The position numbers and the translations under genes are program-made. A stretch of 64,000 bases of DNA from Nitrospira lenta (GTDB taxonomy: Bacteria > Nitrospirota > Nitrospiria > Nitrospirales > Nitrospiraceae): contig CAMBDY010000004.1 of the NCBI GenBank assembly GCA_945865525.1, positions 1-64,000 of the forward strand. Reading direction: 5' to 3'. Below are positions 25,125-34,246 of this stretch, in pieces (the stretch's first letter is position 1; each line of letters opens with the position of its first letter). The notes beneath the pieces were generated by a model, which saw only the letters and a program-made list of their open reading frames with translations, searched no databases and was not told where the DNA came from.

Positions 25125-25981
25125 CCAAACAGGGATTCCTCATTGCCATACTGGCGGTCGTCATAGGGCTGTTTTCCCTGGGAGCTTCGCCGCTCTTCAT
25201 CGTGGACATCACCCAGAATGCGATCGTGGTCCAACTCGGCAAGCCAGTTCGCAACCTCACGGAGTCGGGACTCTACGTGAAGGTGCCGTTCATTCAAGAA
25301 GTCACCTACTTCGACAAGCGCCTACTGGATTATGACTCAGACCCTCAGGATGTAATCACACAGGACAAGAAGACACTCCTTCTGGATAACTACGCTAAAT
25401 GGCGGATTGTCGACCCGCTAAAAGTTTACCAAAACTTTCAAAGCCAGCGGGGCGCGCTCCAACGGTTGCACGACATTATCTATTCCGAGCTCCGGGTCGA
25501 ACTCGGGCGCCATGACTTACTGGAAATCGTTGCGACCGGCCGCGCTGGCCTCATGACCATCGTCACCCAGCGGTCAAATGAGAAGGCCTCCGCCTACGGG
25601 ATCGAGATTCAGGATGTGAGAATCAAACGCGCTGATCTGCCTGAGCAGAATGAGAAAGCCGTCTTTGCCAGAATGCAAGCAGAGCGGGAACGACAGGCGA
25701 AGCAGTACCGGGCGGAAGGGGCTGAGGAAGCCCAGAAAATCCGTTCAGAAGCAGAAAAAGACCGCGAAATCCTTCTGGCTGAAGCCTATAAGGAATCGGA
25801 AGAACTGCGGGGCGCGGGCGATGCCAAGGCCTTTAAGGTCTATGCCGATGCCTATCGACAGGACCCACACTTCTTTGAGTTTACCCGTTCGATGGAAGCC
25901 TACAAGAAAACCTTCAAAGACAAGTCCACCATGGTAGTGAGCCCGGACTCAGAGTTCTTCCACTACCTGAAGCGGCGCTAG
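25121..25981 (+). CDS. hflC: HflC, partner of HflK
   Basis: 286 residues. One N-terminal membrane segment (about 6-25) and the SPFH domain (I-V-D-I-T-Q-N-A-I-V-V-Q-L-G-K-P-V near 27-43) are followed by a charged coiled region with E-R-E-R-Q-A-K-Q-Y-R-A-E-G near 187. H-F-F-E-F-T-R-S near 248 is conserved in HflC. It is coupled to hflK by an ATGA overlap. The next gene converges, starting its stop 4 bp away. Confidence 0.93.
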   Translation: MTKQGFLIAILAVVIGLFSLGASPLFIVDITQNAIVVQLGKPVRNLTESGLYVKVPFIQEVTYFDKRLLDYDSDPQDVITQDKKTLLLDNYAKWRIVDPLKVYQNFQSQRGALQRLHDIIYSELRVELGRHDLLEIVATGRAGLMTIVTQRSNEKASAYGIEIQDVRIKRADLPEQNEKAVFARMQAERERQAKQYRAEGAEEAQKIRSEAEKDREILLAEAYKESEELRGAGDAKAFKVYADAYRQDPHFFEFTRSMEAYKKTFKDKSTMVVSPDSEFFHYLKRR

Positions 25982-25984
25982 CGG

Positions 25985-27667
25985 TTAGGATAGACCCACC
26001 ACTTCTCCCGTCGCTGGGTTGATGCCAATCCGCTCCCCTGCCGGCCTCTTGGGTAGTCCAGGCATGAGCTGGATGCCGGAGCAAACTGCCGTGAGAAAGC
26101 CCGCCCCCGCCAACATTCGCACCTCCTTAATCGGCAACGTAAACCCAGTTGGGCGCCCCTTCAAGGCAGGATCGTGCGACAAAGATAGCGGCGTCTTGGC
26201 TATACAGATAGGGAGATGATCAAGCCCAAGCTGCTCTGCCATCTCGATATCCTTTTCCGCTGCTGCATCAAACGATACGCCAGAGGCCCCATAGATCTCT
26301 GTGGCAATGGTCTGGATCTTCTTCTTGATCGGCCACGCCACATCATAGAGATGCCTGAACGACGACGGTTCCTCCGTAGCCCTGACGACAGCCTGCGCAA
26401 GGGCGTCCGCCCCCTTGCCTCCATCGGCCCAATGAGTCGAGACTGCGGCACCTGCCGCTCCGACTTGGCGAGACCGCTCACGGACCCATTCCAGCTCAGC
26501 CACCGGATCGTCCACAAATGCATTGACGGCTACGACCACTGGCACCCCATGGGCCTTCACATTTGCGATATGCTGTTCCAGGTTCGCAAAGCCTTTGGCT
26601 AGGGCCTCCTGATTCGGCCCCGTCAGCCCTGCCGGAAGCGGAGTCCCGACCTTGACCGTACCTCCGCCACCGTGAAGCTTAAGAGCCCGAAGGGTCGCCA
26701 CCACCACGGCCACCGCTGGCTTGAATCCTGAAAGGTGGCATTTGATATTGAAGAACTTCTCCGCCCCGAGATCGCTACCGAATCCGGCTTCCGTCACGAC
26801 ATAGTCGGCACAACGTAGGGCAATGGCATCTGAAATAATTGAACAGTTTCCATGGGCGATGTTGCCGAACGGACCCGTATGCACGAAGGCTGGGGTCCCC
26901 TCCAGCGTCTGCACCAAATTCGGCAGCAGCGCCTCTTTGAGCAAGACGGCCATGGATCCGGCACAGCCAAGCTCTTCTGCCCGCACCGGCTTCCCCTCCG
27001 CCGTAAACCCAACGATGATCTGCCCGAGCCTACGGCGCAAGTCGGCATGACTCGAAGCCAGGGCCAGTATCGCCATGACTTCGGACGCTTCCGTGATCAC
27101 AAACTGGCCTGTGCGGCCTGCGATCCCCTCTCCCATCGAGACCTGCCGGAGCGAACGATCGCTGATCCCCAAGGTCCTGGGCCAAGTGATCCGATTCGGA
27201 TCGATTCGTAGGTCATTGCCGTGAAAAATATGATTATCGACAAAAGCCGAGAGAAGATTATGGCTAGCGGACACGGCATGGGCATCGCCGGTCAAATGGA
27301 GATTGATCTCTTCCATGGGCAGGACTTGCGCCCTGCCTCCCCCCGTTCCTCCTCCTTTGATCCCGAACACCGGCCCCAAGGAGGGCTGCCGGAGCGTGAC
27401 GGCCGTTCGATGACCAAGGCGGGAAAGACCCATGGCAAGCCCGATAGACGTGGTCGTCTTGCCTTCTCCGAGCGGGGTCGGATTGATGGCCGTCACGAGC
27501 ACATACCGGCCGAGACGTACAGACTTGAGCCGCGCAAGCACAGCCAGGGAGACTTTTGCCTTCAGCCTTCCGTAGGGCAATAGCTCGTCGGGTAGGATAC
27601 CGAGCTGATCGGCAACATCCTGAATAGGACGAGCCTTCACGGATCGGTTGATCTCAATGTCTGTCAT
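25985..27667 (-). CDS. fhs: Formate--tetrahydrofolate ligase
   Basis: 560 residues, the usual length for FTHFS. The start at ATG 27667 (MTDIEINRSV) is chosen over upstream in-frame starts that encode unrelated sequence. The P-loop region T-P-L-G-E-G-K-T-T-T-S-I-G-L is near 64-77. R-Q-P-S-L-G-P-V-F-G-I-K-G-G-G-T-G-G-G near 91-109 is the folate-binding hallmark. It makes 10-formyl-THF from formate, ATP and THF, giving one-carbon units for purines, fMet or the reductive acetyl-CoA branch. Confidence 0.95.
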   Translation of the reverse strand: MTDIEINRSVKARPIQDVADQLGILPDELLPYGRLKAKVSLAVLARLKSVRLGRYVLVTAINPTPLGEGKTTTSIGLAMGLSRLGHRTAVTLRQPSLGPVFGIKGGGTGGGRAQVLPMEEINLHLTGDAHAVSASHNLLSAFVDNHIFHGNDLRIDPNRITWPRTLGISDRSLRQVSMGEGIAGRTGQFVITEASEVMAILALASSHADLRRRLGQIIVGFTAEGKPVRAEELGCAGSMAVLLKEALLPNLVQTLEGTPAFVHTGPFGNIAHGNCSIISDAIALRCADYVVTEAGFGSDLGAEKFFNIKCHLSGFKPAVAVVVATLRALKLHGGGGTVKVGTPLPAGLTGPNQEALAKGFANLEQHIANVKAHGVPVVVAVNAFVDDPVAELEWVRERSRQVGAAGAAVSTHWADGGKGADALAQAVVRATEEPSSFRHLYDVAWPIKKKIQTIATEIYGASGVSFDAAAEKDIEMAEQLGLDHLPICIAKTPLSLSHDPALKGRPTGFTLPIKEVRMLAGAGFLTAVCSGIQLMPGLPKRPAGERIGINPATGEVVGLS

Positions 27668-27708
27668 AGATTGAGTACGAAGAGGATCGCTATCCCGTCC
27701 TTGAAGAC

Positions 27709-27717
27709 AGTATAGCA
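27709..27717 (-). promoter_or_regulatory. Extended -10 promoter element for fhs
   Basis: On the minus strand TGCTATACT reads as an extended -10 (TGn then TATACT), 41 bp before the fhs ATG. A clear -35 is not visible, which is usual for extended -10 promoters. Confidence 0.45.
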
Positions 27718-27782
27718 TGAGAACTGAGGCGGGGCAGGACAGGGGCAGGTCAGGATGGCGAAGAAAGAGGAAGGTGGAACGA

Positions 27783-28808
27783 CTATTCAAGAATATAGTT
27801 GACCGGGTCCAGCGCCTGGCCATCTACCCTGACGCTGTAGTGGAGATGGGGGCCTGTAGAACGACCGCTGCTGCCGACGAGGCCCACAACTTCTCCGCGT
27901 TTCACACGCTGCCCCGCTTTGACAAACGACTTAGCCAAGTGGCCATAAAGGGTGTCGATACCGAATCCGTGGTCCAGCCTCACGAAATTACCGAGCTCAG
28001 AGTCGAACCCGACCCTCGTCACTCGCCCTTGGGCAGAAGCCTGAACTGGCGCATTGGGAGCCGCTCCGATATCTAACCCGTCATGCCAAGCTGGTTTTTC
28101 CGTAAAGGGAGACACTCTTGGACCATAACCGGATGTCACCCAGCCCTTTACGGGCCAAATAGAGGGAGTAGCAGCCCAGCGGAAAGACTTGGCCTCGGCG
28201 GCGATCGACAGCTCCTGGAGAGTCCGCTCCTGCACTGTCGCCTCTTTTAACAACCACTCGAGGCTATTCTTGATCGAGGCGATCATCTCATGCCCGATGG
28301 GACCATTCGAACCGGTTGGGAGGCTCTCAGCCGGATAGGCTGATTCAGTGGAGCCGAGGATCAGTTTACCGGCATCACTCTTCTGAGTCTTTTCAATGGC
28401 AGGCCTACCAGTCCCCACTGGGAGGGAAATATCCTCACCGCCTCGCCCGTTTACGATGTCCCCTGTCTTAGAGACGTCAATGCCCAGCATGACCCGGAGT
28501 CGTTGATTGACCTCCTTCATGCTCGTCAAACGCTTCTTCAAGTCGTTAACGGCCGTCGAAAAGGCTGCCGTCTGCTCCCGCGAACTCATCACCTCCGCTT
28601 GAAGCCCAGCAAGCTCCCAAACTTCGTGGGTTCTGATCACATAATGCGAGATGACCAGCACATCCAGCAACGCAAAAATAGACAGTCCAATCAACACTTT
28701 ATGGGCAATCTTACGAGAAAAACTGACCCGTAACGGCTTCGCCGTTGAGCCTCGAAAGAGCACAACGGTGTACGCGTCGTGATTTTCTGTGCCGTTTCCT
28801 TGTTCCAT
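27783..28808 (-). CDS. M23 family (LytM-type) peptidase, membrane anchored
   Basis: 341 residues with a cytoplasmic N-terminus, one membrane segment (about 38-55), a coiled coil (about 60-105) and a C-terminal M23 domain (about 215-341). The zinc site residues are visible: H-D-G-L-D-I-G near 242, G-H-L in L-Y-G-H-L-A near 288, and G-P-H-L-H-Y-S-V near 318. It cleaves peptidoglycan peptide bridges or, if regulated by its coiled coil, acts in cell separation. The adjacent gene is cutA, with no evident functional link. Confidence 0.9.
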   Translation of the reverse strand: MEQGNGTENHDAYTVVLFRGSTAKPLRVSFSRKIAHKVLIGLSIFALLDVLVISHYVIRTHEVWELAGLQAEVMSSREQTAAFSTAVNDLKKRLTSMKEVNQRLRVMLGIDVSKTGDIVNGRGGEDISLPVGTGRPAIEKTQKSDAGKLILGSTESAYPAESLPTGSNGPIGHEMIASIKNSLEWLLKEATVQERTLQELSIAAEAKSFRWAATPSIWPVKGWVTSGYGPRVSPFTEKPAWHDGLDIGAAPNAPVQASAQGRVTRVGFDSELGNFVRLDHGFGIDTLYGHLAKSFVKAGQRVKRGEVVGLVGSSGRSTGPHLHYSVRVDGQALDPVNYILE

Positions 28809-28935
28809 AATTTCTACCCCCTAATCAGAGCGGGGCCTTCCTACGTCCTTGCGAGTATCAGGCAACTGTACAGAGCCAAGGCACTTGAGTCAACCTGTCT
28901 TCTCCTTGAGACAGCAATAGAGCCAGATACCACAA

Positions 28936-29283
28936 TTAGCTGTGCGTCGTATCGGCAACCCATGCTAGATATCGACTAAGCCCTGCACTAACCGATAGTG
29001 CAATAATCTCGGGAGTCTCATAGGAATGCAGTTCTTTGATCGCCTGCTCAAGAGCCGGATACTGAGCTTTCGTCGACTTCAAGATGATGAGAGCTTCCCG
29101 CTCTTTCACAATCTTCCCCTTCCAGCGGTAAATCGATTGCATCGCTGGAACAATATTCGCGCAGGCCGCCAAGTTGGTGCTCACCATCGCGTTGGCAATC
29201 TTAACTGCCTCTTTCTGGTTTGCCACCGTGACAAGAATAACCTGCACTTGCCTGGACGCGGTCTTCATACGTGGCGTAGCCAT
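28936..29283 (-). CDS. cutA: Divalent cation tolerance protein CutA
   Basis: 115 residues. The CutA fold is seen in V-I-L-V-T-V-A-N near 15-22, A-A-C-A-N-I-V-P near 39-46 and Y-R-W-K-G-K-I near 51-57, and E-T-P-E-I-I-A-L near 88-95. It forms trimers and is linked to copper and other metal tolerance, with a biochemical role that is still unclear. Either Met1 or Met6 could be the start. Confidence 0.92.
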   Translation of the reverse strand: MATPRMKTASRQVQVILVTVANQKEAVKIANAMVSTNLAACANIVPAMQSIYRWKGKIVKEREALIILKSTKAQYPALEQAIKELHSYETPEIIALSVSAGLSRYLAWVADTTHS

Positions 29284-29533
29284 ACAGGACCTTTCCGCTT
29301 CGCACTGGCTGTCACCCTCTTGCGTCGCACTGAAGCAATTTCTGGACTAGGCTGCACGTGAAATCACAATGCCCCACACCCAGCAATTCGCGACATGTAT
29401 ATGCGCCACAGATCGTTGGCCTCACCTATACCGGAACAGATCAACACAACTGCCCCCTGAGGCATGGATGACAAAAAATGCACAGCCGATATCTCGATAT
29501 CTTGCTTGATGAGCCAAAGTGACCATCCGTTGA
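29284..29533. other. Non-coding region between cutA and the rhodanese gene
   Basis: About 250 bp of divergent intergenic sequence. Nothing is recognised apart from the strong promoter listed next and, by position, a promoter for cutA. Confidence 0.4.
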
Positions 29534-29563
29534 TTGACAGCCTTTTCTCTCCTCGCATATGAT
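29534..29563 (+). promoter_or_regulatory. Sigma-70 promoter for the rhodanese gene
   Basis: TTGACA (29534-29539), an 18-bp spacer and TATGAT (29558-29563). The AAGGAGG ribosome site at 29574-29580 lies so close that the leader would be very short. Confidence 0.65.
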
Positions 29564-29587
29564 GCCCCCAGATAAGGAGGCCACGCA

Positions 29588-29908
29588 ATGGGTTTTGCCA
29601 TTTCCCCGAAAGAACTAAAAGCGCGACTCGACAAAGGCGACAAACTGGTCCTAGTGGATGTGCGTGAGGATTGGGAATACTCACTCGCAAAGATAGATGG
29701 TTCGACCCTGATTCCCCTCGGAACCCTTCCGCAGTCGCTGGCCAAGCTGAGCCACGATTCTGAAATTATTGCCATCTGCCACCACGGCATGCGAAGCGCC
29801 GATGCGACGAACTTCCTGCTTCAACAGGGGTTCCCGAATGTGAAAAATTTGGTAGGTGGAATCGACGCCTGGGCAACTCAGGTCGATGGAACCGTCCCTC
29901 GCTACTAG
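29588..29908 (+). CDS. Single-domain rhodanese-like sulfurtransferase
   Basis: 106 residues forming one rhodanese domain: L-V-D-V-R-E-D-W-E near 23-31, the active loop C-H-H-G-M-R-S with the persulfide Cys near 61, and V-G-G-I-D-A-W near 87-93. It probably moves sulfane sulfur in the cytoplasm. The C-terminus is short. It has its own strong promoter and stands alone between the divergent cutA and the convergent epimerase gene. Confidence 0.92.
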   Translation: MGFAISPKELKARLDKGDKLVLVDVREDWEYSLAKIDGSTLIPLGTLPQSLAKLSHDSEIIAICHHGMRSADATNFLLQQGFPNVKNLVGGIDAWATQVDGTVPRY

Positions 29909-29969
29909 GCGGACTCCGTCTGGGTGGGCGGTCCATGCGTTCCGCTTTCTCTCGCCCGCACAAGCATGG

Positions 29970-30893
29970 CTAGCCCATGCGCTCGCGGAAATAGTCGACG
30001 GTAAGCTTAAGCCCTTCACTCAGTTCAGTTCTGGGTTCCCAGGACAATTCTTGGCGGATCTTGCCGGGGTCAATCACGCTCCGCGCCTGCTCGCCCTTCT
30101 TAGCCGGCCCATGCATTTCCTTGCTGGTTGAATGCGTGTGCGTGATCAGTAGCTGCATCAAGTCGTTGATCGAGGTTTCTTGCCCCGTCCCCACATTGTA
30201 GGTGCCTTGGGTGTCCTGATCCATCGCTGCAAGAGTAGCCTCCACCACATCCTCGACATAGACGAAGTCTCTGGTTTGACGGCCATTCCCGTGAATGATC
30301 GTTTGTTCGTTATTCAGCAGCTTCTGAATGAAGATCGCGATGACACCAGCCTCTCCATCAGGATCCTGACGTGGCCCATACACATTGGCATAGCGAAGAT
30401 TCACCACCTGAAGCCCGCTCACCCGTTGGTAGTAGGAGAGATATTGCTCCCCACATAGCTTGCTGATACCGTAGGGCGACAGAGGCCTGGTAGGGTGGGA
30501 CTCAGAAGCAGGATAGACCTCCTGCTCGCCGTAGATCGCCCCCCCAGAAGACGCAAACACCACCTTCCGTACTCCATGCTGGAGGGCCTGCTGCAACACA
30601 TTTAACATGCCCAACACATTGACCTGGGCATCGAAAGCCGGATCTTCCACCGATTTACGGACATCCATCTGCGCCGCAAGGTGCATCACGACATTGGGCC
30701 GTTCATTGCGAAACACCCTCGCAAGCCGCCAGCTCTGAATGTCCATCTTACAAAAGCGAGCAGCAGAATTGAGGTTTTGCCGCTTTCCCGTGGACAGATT
30801 ATCCACGATGACAACTTGATGCCCTTCCTGGAGCAAGCGATCAACCACATGCGAGCCGATAAAGCCGGCCCCGCCCGTCACCAGCACCTTCAT
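29970..30893 (-). CDS. NAD-dependent sugar epimerase/dehydratase (GalE-like)
   Basis: 307 residues from ATG 30893, which has GGAG 6 bases upstream; an in-frame ATG 18 bases earlier is less likely. The Rossmann motif G-G-A-G-F-I-G is at residues 7-13. D-N-L-S-T-G near 33 binds NAD, and the catalytic Y-G-I-S-K is near 143-147. It belongs to the extended SDRs that make UDP-galactose, UDP-glucuronate or related sugars. It is last in the rny operon; the substrate is not determined. Confidence 0.88.
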   Translation of the reverse strand: MKVLVTGGAGFIGSHVVDRLLQEGHQVVIVDNLSTGKRQNLNSAARFCKMDIQSWRLARVFRNERPNVVMHLAAQMDVRKSVEDPAFDAQVNVLGMLNVLQQALQHGVRKVVFASSGGAIYGEQEVYPASESHPTRPLSPYGISKLCGEQYLSYYQRVSGLQVVNLRYANVYGPRQDPDGEAGVIAIFIQKLLNNEQTIIHGNGRQTRDFVYVEDVVEATLAAMDQDTQGTYNVGTGQETSINDLMQLLITHTHSTSKEMHGPAKKGEQARSVIDPGKIRQELSWEPRTELSEGLKLTVDYFRERMG

Positions 30894-30947
30894 GGCTATC
30901 TCCATCGCCAACGCATCATCGCGATCATCGCTCCACCACAGACCCGT

Positions 30948-31706
30948 TCAGGCTGTCATCCCGCGCGTAAAGCCCACCAGGATCTCACGATTACCTTTTC
31001 GCCCGATCACCGGAGAGTCGAGCACACCTTTCAACTGAAACCCCAACTGAATCGCATGGGCAATGACCTTGTCCGTCACCGCTTCGCGCTGCGCATCGTC
31101 CCGCACAATTCCCCCTCGCCCCACCTGCCCCTTGCCGACTTCAAACTGGGGCTTCACCAGTGCCACAACTGTTGCGTCACGATTAAGGAGACCAACAACC
31201 GCTGGCAGCACCAAGGTCAAAGAAATAAAGGAGACATCGATCACAGCTAAGTCGATCGGCTCAGGGACCGTGGTACGGTCAACATACCGAATATTGGTCC
31301 GTTCGAGCAAGACAACACGCGAATCCTGCCGCAGCTTCCATTCGAACTGGCCGTACCCCACATCAACGGCATAGATCTTAGCCGCGCCCCGCTGCAACAA
31401 ACAATCGGTGAACCCGCCGGTCGAACAGCCGACATCCAAGCCAATCGTCCCACTGGGATCAATCTGAAAAGCATCTAGCGCCGCGGCTAACTTGTCGCCC
31501 GATCGGCTGACAAACAATGCAGACTGCGCGACTTCAATTCGTGCATCCAGCGGCACCAGCTTCGCAGGCTTGTCCACCATCATTCCCTCCACCAAGACTC
31601 CCCCGGCCAGCACCGCTCTGGCCGCAGCCTCACGGCTGGGCACCAGACCCTGCAACAGCAGCACACGGTCCAACCGCTCTTTGGAAATACGAGAAGGGGA
31701 TGACAT
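30948..31706 (-). CDS. tlyA: TlyA family rRNA 2'-O-methyltransferase
   Basis: 252 residues. An N-terminal S4 RNA-binding domain (about 9-65, R-L-D-R-V-L-L-L-Q-G-L-V-P-S-R) is followed by a FtsJ-type methyltransferase domain with D-V-G-C-S-T-G-G-F-T-D near 91-101 and V-A-L-V-K-P-Q-F-E near 180-188. It methylates ribose of 16S and/or 23S rRNA and has been called a haemolysin by early misnaming. It follows xseB by 59 bp in the rny operon. Confidence 0.92.
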   Translation of the reverse strand: MSSPSRISKERLDRVLLLQGLVPSREAAARAVLAGGVLVEGMMVDKPAKLVPLDARIEVAQSALFVSRSGDKLAAALDAFQIDPSGTIGLDVGCSTGGFTDCLLQRGAAKIYAVDVGYGQFEWKLRQDSRVVLLERTNIRYVDRTTVPEPIDLAVIDVSFISLTLVLPAVVGLLNRDATVVALVKPQFEVGKGQVGRGGIVRDDAQREAVTDKVIAHAIQLGFQLKGVLDSPVIGRKGNREILVGFTRGMTA

Positions 31707-31765
31707 AGGGCTTAGGAACGCACAGCTAGGCGTGGAGGTGGGCCGAGAGGCCCCTTTCAGAAAAT

Positions 31766-32014
31766 CTAGGAGGACGGCTCATCGGGTTCGTCATCTGAGG
31801 AAAAGGCATGGATGCGCTTCTTACCGTTCTTGTCTTGCACGAGCACTTCGACTTTATGTTCGGCTTCTTCGAGAATCTTGAGGCAATTCTTGGAGAGACG
31901 AATACCCTCCTCGAAGATCCTGAGGGATTCGTCCAGCGGAAGATCGCTTTTCTCCAACTCGCCAACAATCGCTTCCAACCGCGCCATGGCCTGCTCGAAT
32001 TTCACTGCTGCCAC
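31766..32014 (-). CDS. xseB: Exodeoxyribonuclease VII small subunit
   Basis: 82 residues with the whole XseB helical domain: F-E-Q-A-M-A-R-L-E-A-I-V near 6-17, L-P-L-D-E-S-L-R-I-F-E-E-G near 25-37 and an acidic tail. The start is GTG at 32014, 7 bases after CGAGG. It binds the large subunit encoded just upstream. The nuclease degrades single-stranded DNA to short oligonucleotides. Confidence 0.93.
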   Translation of the reverse strand: MAAVKFEQAMARLEAIVGELEKSDLPLDESLRIFEEGIRLSKNCLKILEEAEHKVEVLVQDKNGKKRIHAFSSDDEPDEPSS

Positions 32015-32071
32015 AATATGCCTCGTGATCTATAGGTAGAGAGAACTATTATACTCGACCACCCCTCGATT

Positions 32072-33454
32072 TCAAACTGAGGAATCGTCTACGATCCGCG
32101 TGGCCCTACAACGCAAACGCCCACTCGCCAATTGCGCCTCCAGCTCCTGTCCCACCTCCACATCACTCGCTCGGTGAAGGATCTGACCGGCCGGAACCGT
32201 CTGAAGGATACTATAGCCCCGGCCAAGGACCGCCAGGGGACTCAGGGTATTGAGCTGCGCCAGCAACGCATGAACCCTGTGACGATGCTGAACCAAAATC
32301 CCTCCCATCTGCCCTTCGAGACGCTTCGAGAATTGCGGAACCGTCGCCAGCCCCTGCTTGATCGCGAGAATGGGATTGAGACCAGAAAGATCACGCTGCG
32401 CCTCATGCACCCGTTCACGCCCAGCTGTGAGCAGATGCTGAAGCAACTCGCACAACCGATCCATCATGTCATCGGTCCGTTGTGCCGCATCCTGAAGACG
32501 GAACCGCACCTCCGTCACCCCTCGAATGCCGGCGTCCAACCGTTGCCGCTCGAACGCGCAATGCCGGAGCATCATCTGCCCCGTACGAAGTGTCAGCTCC
32601 CGCACTCGCTCCACGATCTCAGCCAGCACCGGCACGACCCTCTCGGCTGCCGCCGACGGGGTCGGCGCTCGAAGGTCGGCGACAAAGTCGGCTAGCGTCA
32701 CATCGATTTCATGCCCGACCGCCGAGACCACCGGAACGTGGGATGCGGCAATGGCGCGTACCACGATCTCCTCGTTGAAACTCCAGAGATCTTCCAGCGA
32801 TCCGCCACCTCGCCCGACAATGATAACGTCTACGGAACCCCAGTCATTCAAGGTAGCCAGCGCATCGGCAATTTGACGCCCAGCACTTTCCCCCTGAACT
32901 TGCACCGGAGCGATCAAGACATGGAGCCGCGGCCAACGGCGCCTGAGCACGGCCAGGATATCCCGAATAGCTGCGCCGGTCAGCGATGTCACTACGCCAA
33001 CAGTCTGGGGAAATACCGGAATCAGTTTTTTTCTATCCTGATCAAACAGTCCTTCTGCCGCCAACCGCTCCTTTAACTGCTCAAAAGCCAGCTGCAGTGC
33101 GCCAACGCCTTTCGGCTCCACCGTATCAAGTACGATCTGATATTCGCCGCGCAGCTCGTAGACCGTGAGCCTCCCCCGCACGATCACCTGCATGCCCTCT
33201 TGCAAAGCGAAACACAGTTTTAGCGCGCTGGACCGGAACAGCACCGCGCGAATCTGGCTCGTCTTGTCCTTGAGGGTGCAGTAGATATGGCCAGATCCTG
33301 GCGCACGAATATTAGAGAGCTCGCCTTCCAGCCAGATATCGGAGAATTGTTCTTCAATGGAGGAGCGGAGCAGCCCCGTCAACTCCGAAACCGTGAAGAC
33401 CTGTTTCGGGGGAAGGGACTGAGAAAAGAGGTCGGGGGAACCTGGAAGGCTCGT
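32072..33454 (-). CDS. xseA: Exodeoxyribonuclease VII large subunit, possible ACG start
   Basis: About 460 residues. An OB domain (V-F-T-V-S-E-L-T near 19-26, W-L-E-G-E-L-S-N near 41-48) is followed by the catalytic domain (V-I-I-V-G-R-G-G-G-S-L-E-D-L-W near 211-225, V-S-A-V-G-H-E-I-D near 243-251) and a helical C-terminus. No ATG, GTG or TTG precedes the conserved FTVSEL segment in this frame. AGGAG (33462-33466) stands 7 bases before ACG at 33454, which is the best-placed start. TTG at 33382 would cut off the OB start. ymdB ends 12 bp upstream. Confidence 0.85.
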   Translation of the reverse strand, partial: TSLPGSPDLFSQSLPPKQVFTVSELTGLLRSSIEEQFSDIWLEGELSNIRAPGSGHIYCTLKDKTSQIRAVLFRSSALKLCFALQEGMQVIVRGRLTVYELRGEYQIVLDTVEPKGVGALQLAFEQLKERLAAEGLFDQDRKKLIPVFPQTVGVVTSLTGAAIRDILAVLRRRWPRLHVLIAPVQVQGESAGRQIADALATLNDWGSVDVIIVGRGGGSLEDLWSFNEEIVVRAIAASHVPVVSAVGHEIDVTLADFVADLRAPTPSAAAERVVPVLAEIVERVRELTLRTGQMMLRHCAFERQRLDAGIRGVTEVRFRLQDAAQRTDDMMDRLCELLQHLLTAGRERVHEAQRDLSGLNPILAIKQGLATVPQFSKRLEGQMGGILVQHRHRVHALLAQLNTLSPLAVLGRGYSILQTVPAGQILHRASDVEVGQELEAQLASGRLRCRATRIVDDSSV

Positions 33455-33466
33455 GATGAGACTCCT

Positions 33467-34246
33467 TTAATCGATGATGCGAATGCGTTCGATCGACAGC
33501 GCCTTCCCGAGTCGCGCATCCAGTTCGATCAGAACGGCGCAGAACACGGTTGGCCCGGATGCGACTTCAAAACGCCGAGGCATTCCGGTCAAAAACTTTT
33601 CGATCGCCAGCTCTTTCTTCACCCCGATCACGGAGTGAAGCGGTCCGGTCATCCCAATATCCGTAATGTAGGCGGTGCCTTTCGGGAAAATCTGGTCATC
33701 GGCCGTTTGCACATGGGTATGGGTCCCGACTACAGCGACGACCTCTCCGTCCAGATAATGCCCCATCGCCATTTTTTCCGACGTCGCTTCCGCATGCATA
33801 TCGACAACCACGGCAGCCGTCCGCTTCTTCAACGCAGCCAACTCTTTTTTCGCTGTCTGAAAGGGGCAGTCCAACGTCGGCATATAGGCCCGCCCCATCA
33901 CTTGGAGGATGCCCAACTGCTCCCCACCGGCTGACTCGACCACCACACTACCAGACCCTGGCGCGCCACTCGGGTAATTGGCCGGACGAAGCAGGCGCGG
34001 CTCCCGGGGAAAATAATCAAGAACTTCCTTCTTGTCCCAAGCATGGTTCCCCGTCGTAATGACCGCCAGCCCCATATCGAACAACTCGTCCGCCAACTCA
34101 GGCGTAATGCCGAACCCGGCGGCGGCGTTTTCCCCATTGCCAATCACAATGTCAACCTGCCGCTGCGCCACCAGCTTAGGCACAGCACGGGCTACCGCAC
34201 GGCGCCCAGGCTCTCCGAAAATATCGCCAATGAAGAGGACCTTCAC
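33467..34246 (-). CDS. ymdB: YmdB-type metallophosphoesterase
   Basis: 259 residues of the TIGR00282 calcineurin-like family. Metal-ligand motifs: F-I-G-D-I-F-G-E-P-G-R near 5-15, G-N-G-E-N-A near 37-42, T-T-G-N-H-A-W-D near 65-72, and G-T-H-T-H-V-Q-T-A-D near 174-183. In Bacillus the YmdB protein hydrolyses cyclic nucleotides and influences RNase Y. Here the gene overlaps the rny stop by 4 bases, keeping the known rny-ymdB pairing. Confidence 0.93.
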   Translation of the reverse strand: MKVLFIGDIFGEPGRRAVARAVPKLVAQRQVDIVIGNGENAAAGFGITPELADELFDMGLAVITTGNHAWDKKEVLDYFPREPRLLRPANYPSGAPGSGSVVVESAGGEQLGILQVMGRAYMPTLDCPFQTAKKELAALKKRTAAVVVDMHAEATSEKMAMGHYLDGEVVAVVGTHTHVQTADDQIFPKGTAYITDIGMTGPLHSVIGVKKELAIEKFLTGMPRRFEVASGPTVFCAVLIELDARLGKALSIERIRIID

